Assembly: GCA_963210345.1 (NCBI GenBank)
Contig: OY723403.1
Location: forward strand, 54,063,999-54,127,998
DNA: 64,000 nucleotides
Direction of reading: 5' to 3'
DNA from: Inga oerstediana
Taxonomy: Eukaryota; Streptophyta; Magnoliopsida; Fabales; Fabaceae
Part shown: in pieces, positions 23,301-34,155 of the stretch
Numbering within the stretch: the first letter of the stretch is position 1
How the letters are laid out: every line of letters starts with the position of its first letter
Program-made: the position numbers and the translations under genes
Notes under the pieces: generated by a model
The model's database searches: none
Seen by the model: the letters and a program-made list of their open reading frames with translations, nothing else
What the model was told of the DNA's origin: nothing

Positions 23301-24341
23301 TACGGCTAAAGCAGCAACTCTTGCTCTGTTTCCAACTCATAGGTCGACCTCACCCTTCTTCAGCTTTCTACTGTCCTTTAGGCCCAACACATTTGTACAA
23401 ATGTAAGAACCACATGCAGTATCTAATACCCATGTAGAGGAAGTAGAAAAATGAATGTCTATAACATAAATACCTGAAGCAATAGCCTCGCTATCCTTCT
23501 TGTTCTTTTTCATATCTTCCAGGTAGAGTTTACAATTCCTCTTCCAATGACTGGGTTCATTGCAGAAGTAGCAGACTCCTTCCTTTAGAGGCTTTGCCTT
23601 CTTGGGTGGAGGCTTGGTTTCGGGCTTGTTTGACTCTTTGGTCTTACCACCTGAGCCATTACCCTTCCATTTGCCCTTCCCTTTCTTTTTCATACCCTTT
23701 CCTTTCTGAACCATCAAAACTGTGCTAGGCTTTTTCTTAATGCTTTGCTCAGCAGTTTTGAGCATCCCATGCAACTCAGAAATTGATTTCTCCATGTTGT
23801 TCATGTTGTAGTTCATAACAAACTGGTCATAACTCTCCGGGAGTGAGTTGAGGATCAAATCCGTAGCTAACTCCTAGCTCATGGGAAATCCAAGCCTCTC
23901 AAGGTGATCAATATAGCATTTCATATTTAACACATGAGTACTAACTGATGCACCTTTAGCCATCTTGCAGGAATGTAAGGCCTTTGTGGTTTCACACCGT
24001 TCTTGCCTTGCCTGTTATTGGAACATTTCCTTAAGATGGACAATCATCTCATGAGCCTCCAGGAGTTCCAGATCTCTTTAGAGCTCTGGAACCATAGTGG
24101 CAAGCATCAGGCAACCTACATCCACAGAGTCATCCTTATACTTTGTGTGAGCATCTCTCTGAGCTCTTGGAGCATTGGCTGCAGGCTCCTTAGGAATGGG
24201 TTGATCTAGGACAAAAGCCTTTCTTTCCTGCTTGAGAACAATTCTCAAGTTCCTGAACCAGTCAAGAAAGTTTGTCCCATTGAGTTTGTCCTTCTCAAGG
24301 ACCGATCGCAATGGTAGTGTAGCAGTATTACTAGTCGACAT
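20361..24341 (-). pseudogene. Copia-B gag-pol polyprotein, lightly decayed
   Basis: The ATG at 24341 starts MSTSNTATLPLRSVLEKDKL. Gag spans about 24341-23600, with the zinc knuckle CYFCNEPSHWKRNC at 23573-23532. The protease motif WVLDTACGSYICTN lies near 23434-23392; the usual D-T/S-G is D-T-A. The integrase zinc-binding part is at about 23010-22900 (LWHCHLGHINEKRI, then CKSCLLGK). The integrase core and C-terminal part run about 22850-21913 (QLTPLGTPQWNDIFERRNQT). RT covers about 21900-21000 (DVKKAFLNG, then LVLYVDDILLIGND with both Asp kept). RNase H covers about 20850-20380 (STTEAEHIAASD), with the stop at 20361-20363. Stops near 24078, 23870, 23337, 22824, 22617 and 21485 and a frame break around 21500-21900 inactivate it. 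Confidence 0.9.
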
Positions 24342-25164
24342 GATTCTACAATTAAAATATGCAAAGTTAGTTAGTAATCTTCCACTAAGTTAACAACCCC
24401 CAAAATAATAATTAGTTGGCTAAGATCCATATTTGGCTTAAACTTAAGTCCGCTTTGGCAAGACGCTTAAATTCAAGTTATTTAGGTAGGTAACCTATTT
24501 ACCAATTACATCGCATGTAACTCTTAGATGTTTATGGGATTCGACCATCATATGATCCTGCATGTTTAAGCCCATCTAATGCCTTGAGATTCAAAACTGT
24601 TTTGTTAATCTCAATTAAGTCCAAACAATAATGAATATTATGAGCAGCACCATTACTCATGCTTTCTCATCAAGATAACTCAAGTGCATCCACTTTGGTG
24701 GTTTCCACAATTGAGCGATCTAGGTTTTGACAAGTATTCTTTAATTGAAGGCATTATGACTTAAGATTTGATTCAGAGGGCTTAATTAATTACTTTTGTT
24801 TATATAGATGCAATCATGGTCGTATCTCATACAGATAAGTACATATAAATGAAAAAGTATTCATGCAATGATCTAATCAAAAGCATAATTTAAATGTGAC
24901 ATAACATGGCTTACCTAACCTAAAATCGTCCCAAGCCAATGAGAGGACTTCTTTAAATAAGAAAAGAAATACATTGAGAGAAACCTCATTTAAACATTCG
25001 AGGGGAGTGAGATGAGAAGAGAATGTACATCGAGAGTATTTAGAGAAAGGCACGGCACGCAGGCCGTATTTAAATATTACAACCCTTTGTAAAATTCTAA
25101 AGTCATGTTGTTTACCATACCCAAACAAGTATAAATAATAAACCATAACAAGAATTCATACAAA
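24342..25164 (-). other. Copia-B 5' leader, proximal part
   Basis: AT-rich noncoding sequence between the gag start and the CACTA insertion. The leader resumes at 27902-28236. No PBS is recognisable, because the junction with the 5' LTR has been lost by deletion. Confidence 0.6.
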
Positions 25165-25199
25165 CACTACTACAAAAAAGGGATTTAGTGGCGTAATTC

Positions 25200-26700
25200 T
25201 TATGGCAGTTTTTTCAAAAAGCGCCAAAGATAATTATTTATTTTTTAAAATAAAGGTTATTTTAAAGCTTTGGCGCTTACAATTATAAGCGTCATAATAG
25301 ACGTTAACTTTATATGACGCTTTCCTGAATAAGCGCCAAACATTGTCATCAATATTTTAAAAAAAAACAATAAGAAGCTTTGGCGTTTTATGTGGAAGCG
25401 CCAAAGCTTCTTATTTTTTTCAAAAACCAAAAAAAGGAAAATATAATAGGAAGCTTTGGCGCTTCCTAAAAAAGCGCCAAAGCATCCTATATTTTAAAAA
25501 ATATATATACATATAATATGAAATTTAATATATTATTTCTTCTTTCTATTTAATCTTCCTATGGCCTTACACATATGTTTGACAAAAGAAGTTTAATTTC
25601 TTTTTGACTATTTTAATATGCCTATTGTATTTGCATTATGCATTTTTAAAAAAATATTAAATCAATTTTTTTTTTAATTTGGGTCATAACATTTATTATT
25701 GGTAAAGGTTTAATAGTTACAGTCAATGTAACACTATATGATATCTTTGTCATACTTTTTGTTCTTTCTTTTTATAGATCCAATATTATATGCTTAAATA
25801 TATTATTGTCACTAGTATTAACTTGCACTTATAATGAAGAGTAAAACTGAGTGAGCTCCATGAAGTTCATCAATTTTTTTTTGTAAAAAGGCCACATTCC
25901 AAAAGAAAAAACTAAAAAACAAATATTATAATAGGAAGCTTTGGCGTTTCCTAAGGAAGCGCCAAAGCTTCTTATGTATTTTTAATTTTTTTTAAAAGGC
26001 CACATACAAAAAAAAAACTAAAATAAAAAAAGAAATATTATAATAGGAAGCTTTGGCGCTTCCTAAGGAAACGCCAAAGCTTCTTATAGGAAGCTTTGGC
26101 ACTTCCTAAAGAAGCGCCAAAGCTTCCTATGTATTTTTTTTTATAAAAAAGGTTCAGTCAGCTTCTTCGATTGTGTGTGTGTCTAGCTATAAAGTAAATT
26201 TAAATTAAGTGTTTTTTTTCACTTGGGTCATTATATTATTATACATTTATCATTGTTAAAGGTTTAATAGTTACAATCAACGTAAAGTTATATAATATAT
26301 TTGTCATACTTTTTGCTCTTTCTTTTTATAGATCCAAATTATCTGCTTCAATATATTGTTGTCACTAGTATTAACTTACACTTATAATGAAGCGTAAAAC
26401 TGAGTGAGCTCCATGAAGTTCATCAAATTTTTTTATAACGAAGCGTAAAAGTAGTATATACTTGACCATTGTTAGAAAAAGAATCAACACATAAAATATA
26501 GTTAAACTAACCAATTACATAAACACAGTGCCAAAACTTCATATTGAAAAAATAAAAAATAAAAAACACAATAGAAGCTTTGGCACTTCCTAAAGAAGCG
26601 CCAAAGCTTCTATTTTTTTTAAATTTTATTTTGAAAATGGGAAGCAATGACATTGTTTTATGAAGCGCCAAAGCTTCCCCTGTTTACAAAATTTAAAAAC
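25200..26700. repeat. CACTA subterminal palindromes (AAGCTTTGGCGCTTCC...GGAAGCGCCAAAGCTT)
   Basis: About seven paired units of AGCTTTGGCGCTT and AAGCGCCAAAGCT face each other across short loops (near 25260-25340, 25376-25410, 25450-25490, 25935-25975, 26045-26080, 26090-26130 and 26573-26610). Each could fold into a hairpin. Within this stretch a segment of about 220 bp (about 25670-25885) is repeated at about 26210-26435, showing an internal tandem duplication. Confidence 0.8.
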
Positions 26701-27467
26701 CCCGCCATTGACATCCCGCCATTATCGCTCTCCCGCTTGTCACTTCCCATAACTTCGATCCATTACTCTCTCACTTTATTGGTCTACTAGCTTTTCTTAT
26801 TCGTTATCCCCACTCCTTCCTCTCTTTGATGGCAGCAAGTAGAAGTAGTAGATCCTTAGTTTGTAAGCATTGTTTTTTAAACATTTGATCCATGTTTTCT
26901 TTTTTTTTCTTTTTGGTTAAAATTTGCAATGACTCTTATATGTTTGCTCATATTTTTTATTTTTTAAGTATTGATTTGAAGTTTCAACTTTGTCAGTTTA
27001 AACTTCCTATATATTGTTAGTTTTTTAATTTTTAAACTTACAAATTAATAATATTGTAGTAATTTTGTTGTAATACAAATCATTGTAGTTAATGTTTTGT
27101 ATTTTTTACCATTGTATTGTGATTTGTTTGTTTTATCAAGAAAATAAAATAATTAAAAAAAAAGATTATCATTGTTTTATATTGTAATTTACCTACTAGA
27201 TGAAATGTATAGTCATTTACCTGCTAAAAATTTATATATGATTATCATGCATTTATTTTTACATTACACCGTATTGTAGTTATTTAAGAAAATCATCGTT
27301 TTGTATTGTAATTTTGTCTACTAGACGAAATATATGATCATTTTGCTTACTATAAGAAATATACATGGTCATCAGGCATTTTGTTAAAGCATTGCACTGT
27401 ATAGGAAAAGAAATATTTTAAAAAATTATTAAAAAAAAAATTAAATCCTCATTTAGCTTTTGTAGAA

Positions 27468-27735
27468 ATAAACGCCAAAGGAGGTCCAAACCTCCTTTAG
27501 CGTGTAATCATCAAACGCCAAAGGAAGGGCACCCTCCTTTGGTGTTTGAATAAAAAACGCCAAAGGAGGGTGTTCACCCTCCTTTGGTGTTTAATCATTA
27601 AATGCCGAAAGAGGGACACCCTCCTTTGGCGTTTAATGATCAAACGCCAAAGGAGGGGTGAGGCCCTCCTTTGGCGTTTGATCATCAAACGCCAAAGGAA
27701 GGCACACCCTCCTTTGGCACTACCCCAATAAACGC
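27468..27735. repeat. CACTA right-side array of CGCCAAAGGAGG inverted repeats
   Basis: Six or so hairpin units of the form AACGCCAAAGGAGG...CCTCCTTTGGCGTT, each about 45 bp, run head-to-tail. ORF-like translations across it, rich in KRQRR, are artefacts of the repeat. Confidence 0.85.
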
Positions 27736-28236
27736 CATATGTAATTTATTTATTTATTTAATTTGATAAAGTAATGTATGGCGTTTCTGTAAATTGAAAA
27801 GCGCCAAAGGTATTTTTAATGGCGTAAAAAATTTTGGCGTTTCCTAAGCGCCAAAGTACTTTTTAAAATAAGCGCCATTATATTAGTTTTTTGTCGTAGT
27901 GAAAATGAAAAGCAATAAATGTCATGATCAAATTATATTGCGCTACGCAGAGGTGGTCACGACGGTCCCAATAAAACTTTCATGCTTGTTCTAAAATGAG
28001 AATTACATGCATGTTTCAAAACTGAAAACAAAACAATTTCAAGATTCAATTTAAACGAAAACGAAAATCAATGGAATTATAAGATCATATCTTTCTAAAT
28101 AATTTCATTTCGTATTAACCAAATCATATGTATATTCGAATGTTTCTTATAAACATACAAACAATCCCCATATATATCACATGTATAAGAAAAATCAATT
28201 TAAATGCACAATTATCTCGTGTTATTTCATAAATTA

Positions 28237-29304
28237 AATCTGAGATACTATATCTCTATCATGTTAGTTATTAAATTTAATATATCTTAAAAAATAAAAT
28301 TTAAAAATAACACAATATAATAATATAATATATATACATATATATATATATATAAGATATATATATTTTGAAAATATATATCTATATAATATTATTAATG
28401 AATTTTATATTATATATATATAAATATAAAATTCGTCCACCCTAAATTAAACATTATCTCGTGTTGGGCCATTCTTGTGTGCAACCATGTAGGCCCATAT
28501 GAAGTTGGCAGTGGGCCAATAACTATAGTAACCCAAAAATCGCAAGCGGCCTCTAGCAAGACATTACGACTACCCAATTCATATGGGGATCATTATCATG
28601 ATGCAACCTGTCATACAACCATGTCACGTCCCTTTTGTCACACGATATATCGATCAAGGATAAGGCATGGATAATGTCATCCTCTTGTTCCTGACCATTA
28701 CTTTCTCGATTCCTGAGTAGCTTGATAATAGAGACGGAAACTTTTTTCATCATAGTATGGCCATACATTTCTCAGACTCACTCATCAAGGGGCCTAGTAA
28801 TATCTCTCTACTAATGTGAGGGACAAATTCCATCTTGATCATTCATATTCCTCTGCATGAAAAGCCACCAAGCCCGATCGTAGCCTTTATCATCACCTGG
28901 TCAAAGGTGACTTTTGACTAGTTCAAAGCTTAGCAACTCTCATGTAGGAATCCATGATGACCTTAGGTCTAAGGGCATTGTGACGTGGTTATACATGAGA
29001 AAAGCTTATGACTTGATCCATGTAGCTTTCTCATAGTGGGTCGGTCCCGCACCTTGTACTCTTACAAGTGCCTAAGACTTTGATTCGTGTCTCCATATCT
29101 TATCAAAGTCATACTGATCTTGTTTCATCTCTGCTCCCGCATAGATGACCGACCAGGGATATTTTAGGACAATCTTTATGAATTATCCAAGGATACAATT
29201 ATCACAGTTAACATGCAAATAATATGATAACAGAATGGAGAAATTTCATTAAAATAATAATGTTTAAAGTACAATGATTGGCCCTTAGGGCACAATTTCC
29301 AACA
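28237..29304 (-). repeat. Copia-B 5' LTR, partial (1068 bp)
   Basis: Collinear with 19268-20346 of the 3' LTR, starting TGTTGGAAATTGTG at 29304 on the minus strand and followed outside by TSD TTTTG (29305-29309). About 465 bp corresponding to 18805-19268 are missing, together with the PBS. Confidence 0.9.
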
Positions 29305-29309
29305 TTTTG
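29305..29309. repeat. TSD TTTTG, right copy (Copia-B)
   Basis: Matches 18800-18804 exactly. Confidence 0.9.
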
Positions 29310-30480
29310 TTGAGCATGATCATCGACACCTTTTTCATTTTGAAGATCATTTTTTTTCAAAAGCATTCTAATTTGAAATAGCTTTGTTTTCTTTATCAAA
29401 TCCATTTCTTCATCATCAAAAGATTTTATCTGAGAATCAAGTTCATCAAACACAACATGAATGGACTATTCAACAATACATGTTCTTTTATTGAAAACTC
29501 AATATGCTTTACTTCTATTAGAATATCCTAGAAATAAACCTTCATTAGACTTTGAATCAAATTTACCCAAGTTTTCTTTACCATTGTTGTGAATGAAGCA
29601 CTTGCATTCGAAGATGTGTCGATGAGCAAGTTTTGGCTTTCTCCCTTTGTAGAGTTCAATGGTGTCTTTCCAAGTGACTTGCGAATTTATACTCGATTGG
29701 AGATATAGCATGCAGTACTTTTTATATCTGCCAGAACACTTGTAACATTTCTTTTTCATTGAGTATTGCCCTTGCCATTTCTGTCAGTACTCTGTTCTTT
29801 CTTTCTACTACTCCATTCTGCTGAGGTGTTCTAGGTGTAGAGAAGTTGTGATCTATTCTCCCGTTGTTGCAGAAGTCTTCAAAAAGTTGATTATCAAATT
29901 CTCATCTATGGTCTGTCCAGATAGAGACAATAGAAATATCTTTCTCATTTTTAACCTTCTTAGCAAACACAAACATAATAAATTCGACAAACGTTTCATC
30001 TTTTGAAGTAATAAATATAGTCCATGTAAATCTTGTAAAATCATTGACAATTACTAAAGTATATAGATTTCCTAACTTTTTACTCTCGCTGGACCTACCA
30101 AATCCATATAAATTAATTGTAAAGGCTTGGAAGTAGAAATCTCATAATTTGTTTTAAAAGAAGATTTAGTTTGTTTGCCTTTTTGACATGTATCACATAT
30201 CATATCATCTTTGAATTTAAGTTTAGGAAGACCAACAACTAAATCTTTTCTAATTAGTTTGTCAAGTTAGTTCATATTAACATGAGCTAGACATTTATGC
30301 CATAACCAACTCTCCTCTGATTTGCTAAGAAAGCCATTTTTAGAAGAATTTGAATTTAAATCAATAGTATAACAGTTACCGTCCCTTTGAGCTTGGATCT
30401 TTGCTTTGATGGATTCTTTGTTAAGAGGTAGATCCTTCTTGTTTACTATCAAGCATTCCTCTGAATCAAATATTACCCAG
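29310..30480 (-). pseudogene. SIRE-A integrase region, decayed
   Basis: The GAG-pre-integrase and zinc-binding part lies at about 30452-30190 (LWHKCLAHVNMN, then CDTCQKGKQTKSSF). The core follows with several breaks; LVGPARVKS is readable near 30090-30060. The C-terminal part is at 29759-29499 (WKDTIELYKGRKPKLAHRHI, ending SNEGLFLGYSNRSKAY). It then enters a linker (MFDELDSQIKSFDDEEMDLI, 29453-29310) that is cut by Copia-B and continues at 18804. Confidence 0.75.
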
Positions 30481-30629
30481 TTATCTATCAGTGTTTTGAC
30501 TCATACTTAGGAGGTTGTGGCATAATCCTTCAACGTAATATACATCATTGATTTGAACATCATCGAATTTTCCCACTCACCAATTCTAGAAATACGTCCA
30601 GATTAGTTACCTCTAAAAGTTACCTTTCC

Positions 30630-30790
30630 TCCTTCTCTGGTTTCCAACATGGTGAACTTATTTCTGTCTCCAGTCATGTCTCAAGCATCCACTATCAATG
30701 TACCACTTTTTTTCCCATGATGCTTTGAGACATACCTAGAGTAATATGATCAAGCTTTAGGTACCCACACTTTCTTGGGTCCTTCATGGT
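30630..30790 (-). pseudogene. SIRE-A protease fragment
   Basis: VWVPKA is followed, after a frame change, by WYIDSGCLRH and, after another 1-base shift, MTGDRNKFT. This is the copia protease start. The catalytic D-S-G triad is intact, unlike in the other proteases of the window, but the frameshift falls directly after it. Confidence 0.65.
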
Positions 30791-31429
30791 TAGTATGCAT
30801 TGCTCTTGGTACATGCGTCCCTTTCAAATCCCATTTATACGTACTAATGACTTGTCCTTTTCTAAAATAACATGATGAAGTATAATGTTCTTTCCTATTA
30901 CTATAACTATATTATGCAAATGGATTTGATGTATGCACATAATTTTCAAAATATCTGAGATAAGTCTTACTTCCCTTTTCTTCTTTCCTCTGTTTTTATC
31001 CTAATTAGACTTATATCCAATTCCATATTTATCAAAGTAAACTCTTTGAGATTTTAGAAAAACTTTAAGATTTTTACTTCCTTTAGTAAATCTTTACATA
31101 TTTTTTGTTAAATCACTTATTTTCTTGTCTTTTTCTTCACACGATGCACATGATGATATGACAGTACTTTCTAACTCTTTTACTTTCTTCTTATGACTAA
31201 CCATTTTTTAGCTACCTTGATGAATTTAGTATGCAATGCATTATATTCAAATAATAACTCATCATAAGTATATTCAAAGTCACTTACCTCATAGTTCAAT
31301 TCTTCTTCCTTGGCCACCAAGCATAGATTTGCAACTTCGTGGTTATCACTCTCTTCATCTAACTAGCTATCACCCCATATGGATGATATGTATGCTTTCT
31401 TGTTTTGCTTCTTTTAGTCTTTGTTTTTG

Positions 31430-32347
31430 AAGTATTTAGATTTGATGTGTCCAGGCTTTCCACATTCATAGCATACTATCTGTTGCTCCTTGTTTTCTTT
31501 CTTGCATAGTCTACCTTAGTAATTCTTGAAATTCTTTTGTTTTCTTCTATAGAACTTCCTGAATTTCCTCACGATCATTCCTATATCATCATCTTCAGGG
31601 ACATCTTCATTTTCTGAAGAATAATCTTCGTTGATGGCTTTAAGAGCAACTCCTCTTTTCTTTTTATCATCAAACTCTTCTAGTTCCTTCTTGAACTTTA
31701 ACTTTCATTCATACTCAGAAAGGCTACCAATGAGTGCAGCTATTGATGTCATTGACTCTCCTTTAGCTTCTTCGATAGTTCTCACCTTTGCTTCCCATTC
31801 TTTTGTAAGAATGTTAAGGATCTTTCTTACCTGGGAATTTTGATCAAATGTTTTCCTAAGTGCTGATAGTTGATTAAAAGATGAATATATTTGAGTTTGA
31901 ATTTGAAAATTCTTTCTCTTGGTTTTATCTGAAACAAATCATACTCTGTAATTAGAGTATTGATTCTATTTTCTTTAATTCCAGATGTACTTTCATGAGC
32001 GAACTCAAGAGCATTCAACATATCTTTGGTTATTAGTAGTACGCAGATTCAGAAATATTCTTTTTGACTGAGGGCACTTTGTATCATTAAAATATCTTTA
32101 CTATTTAACGTTACTAACATCTTGTCATTTTTGTTAAACTCCTTTGGGCTCTTTTACACTACTCTATCTTCAATTTTCATTATTGGAACATAGTCATCGT
32201 CTTGTATTACATTCCATAGACCATATTCGTTAGCCATTATGAATACTCTGAACTAGCTTTCTAGAATGAAAAATGTTCTCCAACAAAACCAGAAGGTCTA
32301 GTGATAGAAGCTCCATCTAGAAGGATGTTCTCACCCATTGTTGCCAT
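31430..32347 (-). pseudogene. SIRE-A gag with degraded zinc knuckle
   Basis: The ATG at 32347 (MATMGENILLDGASITRPSG) lies about 60 bp inside the LTR end. The Gag body includes TSGIKENRINTLITEYDLFQ (near 31985). The zinc knuckle CYECGKPGHIKSKY near 31475-31430 has lost its last Cys (Tyr instead). Several stops and frame changes occur. Confidence 0.75.
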
Positions 32348-32392
32348 TTAAAGAATCCTTCTCAAGCTGTTAGGCTCTTCGGAGAAGATCTT

Positions 32393-32404
32393 GCTCTGAT
32401 ACCA
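32393..32404 (-). other. SIRE-A primer-binding site (tRNA-iMet)
   Basis: The minus strand reads TGGTATCAGAGC two bases after the LTR end ...TTTCA at 32407. Confidence 0.9.
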
Positions 32405-32406
32405 AA

Positions 32407-32752
32407 TGAAAGAAGCAAGCTTCAGCCAAGAGGGGGTGAATTGGGTGATGTGATAAATTTTTTTTGGTTGATGCAGTGATATGAAAATAACTATAGATAG
32501 AGTAGAGTTGAGAAAATTAGCACACAGAGAGTTATACAGGTTCGGCCCAAAACTCAAGCCTACATCCAGTCCTCAGAGATCAAGATCTACTAAGATTTTT
32601 ACTATTTTTCCAAGATTTAGTAGGCTCTTAGAATGCCACAAGACAACAATTGTTCTTGAATGGTCTATGAGCAGAAATATCCTAACACCTAGAAATTTCT
32701 CTCCCCCTTCGACAAATCTTACATCCAGAAACAAACCTATGACCTTTCTATG
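32407..32752 (-). repeat. SIRE-A 5' LTR, 3' part only (about 346 bp)
   Basis: Its reverse complement aligns with the end of the SIRE-B 3' LTR (about 36915-37231), sharing AAGGGGGAGAGAAATTTCTA, TTGTGGCATT and the end GAAGCTTGC.TCTTTCA. It breaks off at about 32752, where plus-strand SIRE-B RNase H coding begins. Confidence 0.85.
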
Positions 32753-32754
32753 GT

Positions 32755-33319
32755 ATCACATGTAAATACTGTGACAAGAATCTTCAAATATGTAGGAGAC
32801 ACTACAGAATTTGGTTAATGGTATCCAAAAAGAGGAAACGAATATTTGATGACCTATTCGGATTCAGATCATGGAGGATATAAAACTGACAGAAAAAGTA
32901 CCAGTGGTCAATGTCAGTTCCTTGGATGCTCTCTGGTATCATGGTTCAGCAAGAAGCAGAACACAGTATCATTATCTTCTACTGAAGCTGAATATATAGC
33001 TGCAGCAAGCTGTTGTTCTCAAGTACTATGGTTGAAGAAATAACTTTAGGATTTGGGGATATACTTAAAGGAGATACCAATTTACTGTGACAATACTAGC
33101 ACTATTAGCTTAGCCAAGAATCCTGTGCAACATTTGAGGACTAAGCACATAGATATTTGACATCATTTCATTCGAGATCACGCACAAAAGAAAGATGTCA
33201 AAGTAGAATTCATACTAACACATCTTCAACTCACTGACATATTCACAAAGCCAATAGCTAAAGATCAATTCTTATATATTTAAAGAGAATTGGGAATGGT
33301 TAATCCCAATGAGTTGTAA
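32755..33319 (+). pseudogene. SIRE-B RNase H fragment
   Basis: TRIFKYVGDTTEFG, a stop, then WYPKRGNEYLMTYSDSDHGG and TDRKSTSGQCQF run to LSSTEAEYIAAASCCSQV. After further stops come IPIYCDNTSTISLAKNPVQH, KHIDI and PIAKDQFLY, ending at TAA 33317-33319. It is colinear with the SIRE-A RNase H. It begins mid-domain, so it was truncated at the 5' side. Confidence 0.85.
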
Positions 33320-34155
33320 GTTTTTCTTGTTAAGTATTATGTTTAATGAGTTTTGATGATAACCATACTAACTTAGGCATCGGTGTATGTAGAAATTGTT
33401 TTTGAAGGTATGTCACTTGAGCACTGGATGTGTCACTTAAGTGCCAAGTACATTCTCACTTGAGTCAGACAACAATGCTCGAGTACAAAACTATAGCATA
33501 TACTTTGCTTTTCAACTTACAAAACAGGGGTTAAAAGAGGAGATAAAAGTGCCAAGAGGTTACTCAAATTCAAAGAGTAGGAAGGCTCTCACTCGAGTGA
33601 AGGTTCTCATCACTTGAGTAGAGTATGAACATACCTGAAGTGCAACAAGAATACTCAAGCAGAAGAGAAAGAAATATGCAAATACTAATCCAAAGCATGG
33701 TTACTTAAATGATCTTGGAGGATTTGAGTACAAAGATAACAAATGTAACAAGATACACTTAATTCAGGTACTTTTTTACATACTTTATGAGATGAATTAT
33801 TTGTCACTTGGGCACAAAATTGTAACACTCGCGCACTGTATGAACAACACTCAAGCACTAGGGTTGTCACTCGAGTGTTGGCACTTATATCAGTTACGCA
33901 ATAGCTCAGACCGTCACACTTCCTCTTCTCACTCAAAGCGTTTCATCACTCGAAGAATGTATCTCTTCACCTCCGACCGTTACCCATTGATTAAACAACT
34001 TAGATCTCTTCAAATCTCAGCCGAAACTCTTCAATCATTCTCAAAAAGGTCAAATTTATCTCCATAAATTTTCATTTCTTGCCCTAGCCGAAGATTTGTT
34101 CTGAAAATCTTCTAAGTTTTTTATCTTCACTCTTTGATTCCCATTTCATTTATAA
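33320..34155 (+). repeat. SIRE-B pol-aORF spacer with CACTCGAGTG motifs, LTR-like
   Basis: About 840 bp. It starts with GAGTTTTGATGATAACCATA near 33349, close to the LTR start phrase AGTTTTGATGATAAC of SIRE-A. CACTCGAGTG and variants are scattered to about 33960 (for example near 33415, 33590-33620, 33870). A pyrimidine-rich leader precedes the ATG at 34156. Confidence 0.6.

Larger units (their letters stand above)
25165..27901. mobile_element. Non-autonomous CACTA element (2737 bp) in Copia-B leader
   Basis: The left end is CACTACTACAAAAAAG at 25165. The right end is CTTTTTTGTCGTAGTG-like at about 27886-27901, which reads CACTACGACAAAAAA on the other strand, so the terminal inverted repeats match over about 15 bp with one mismatch. 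AAA flanks both ends (25162-25164 and 27902-27904), fitting the 3-bp TSD of CACTA elements, though A-richness weakens this. Subterminal GCGCCAAAG repeats are abundant in both orientations. No transposase or other protein is encoded, so it would need proteins from a full-length relative. Confidence 0.9.
18805..29304 (-). mobile_element. Copia-B: nested Ty1/copia element with CACTA insertion
   Basis: Bounded by LTRs with TG...CA ends and a perfect 5-bp TSD (TTTTG), inserted in the RT-proximal pol region of SIRE-A. Minus-strand order: 5' LTR (29304-28237, its 3' part lost), leader interrupted by a CACTA element, gag-pol (24341-20361), PPT (20361-20347), 3' LTR (20346-18805). By eye the two LTRs differ at about 4 of 163 bases in a sampled stretch, so this is the youngest retroelement in the window. 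Still, gag-pol has stops and frameshifts. I do not assign it to a copia lineage. Confidence 0.95.
13742..32752 (-). mobile_element. SIRE-like Ty1/copia element SIRE-A with extra 3' ORF, split by Copia-B
   Basis: Minus-strand order: truncated 5' LTR (32752-32407), PBS (32404-32393), gag, zinc knuckle, protease, integrase, [Copia-B insertion 29304-18805], RT, RNase H, spacer, extra ORF (16346-14493), PPT, truncated 3' LTR (14035-13742). Integrase before RT defines Ty1/copia. Phrases such as EEVYVEQLPGFEDE, GEFEMSMIGELNFFLGLQIK and the extra ORF after pol fit the SIRE (Maximus) lineage. Both outer ends are truncated, so no TSD remains. Excluding Copia-B, about 8.5 kb is left. Confidence 0.85.

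Noticed and set aside
27468..27735. CRISPR-like or protein-coding repeat (KRQRR-rich frames)
   Set aside because: The units are inverted repeats without unique spacers inside a CACTA element, and the frames exist on both strands because of the palindromes.
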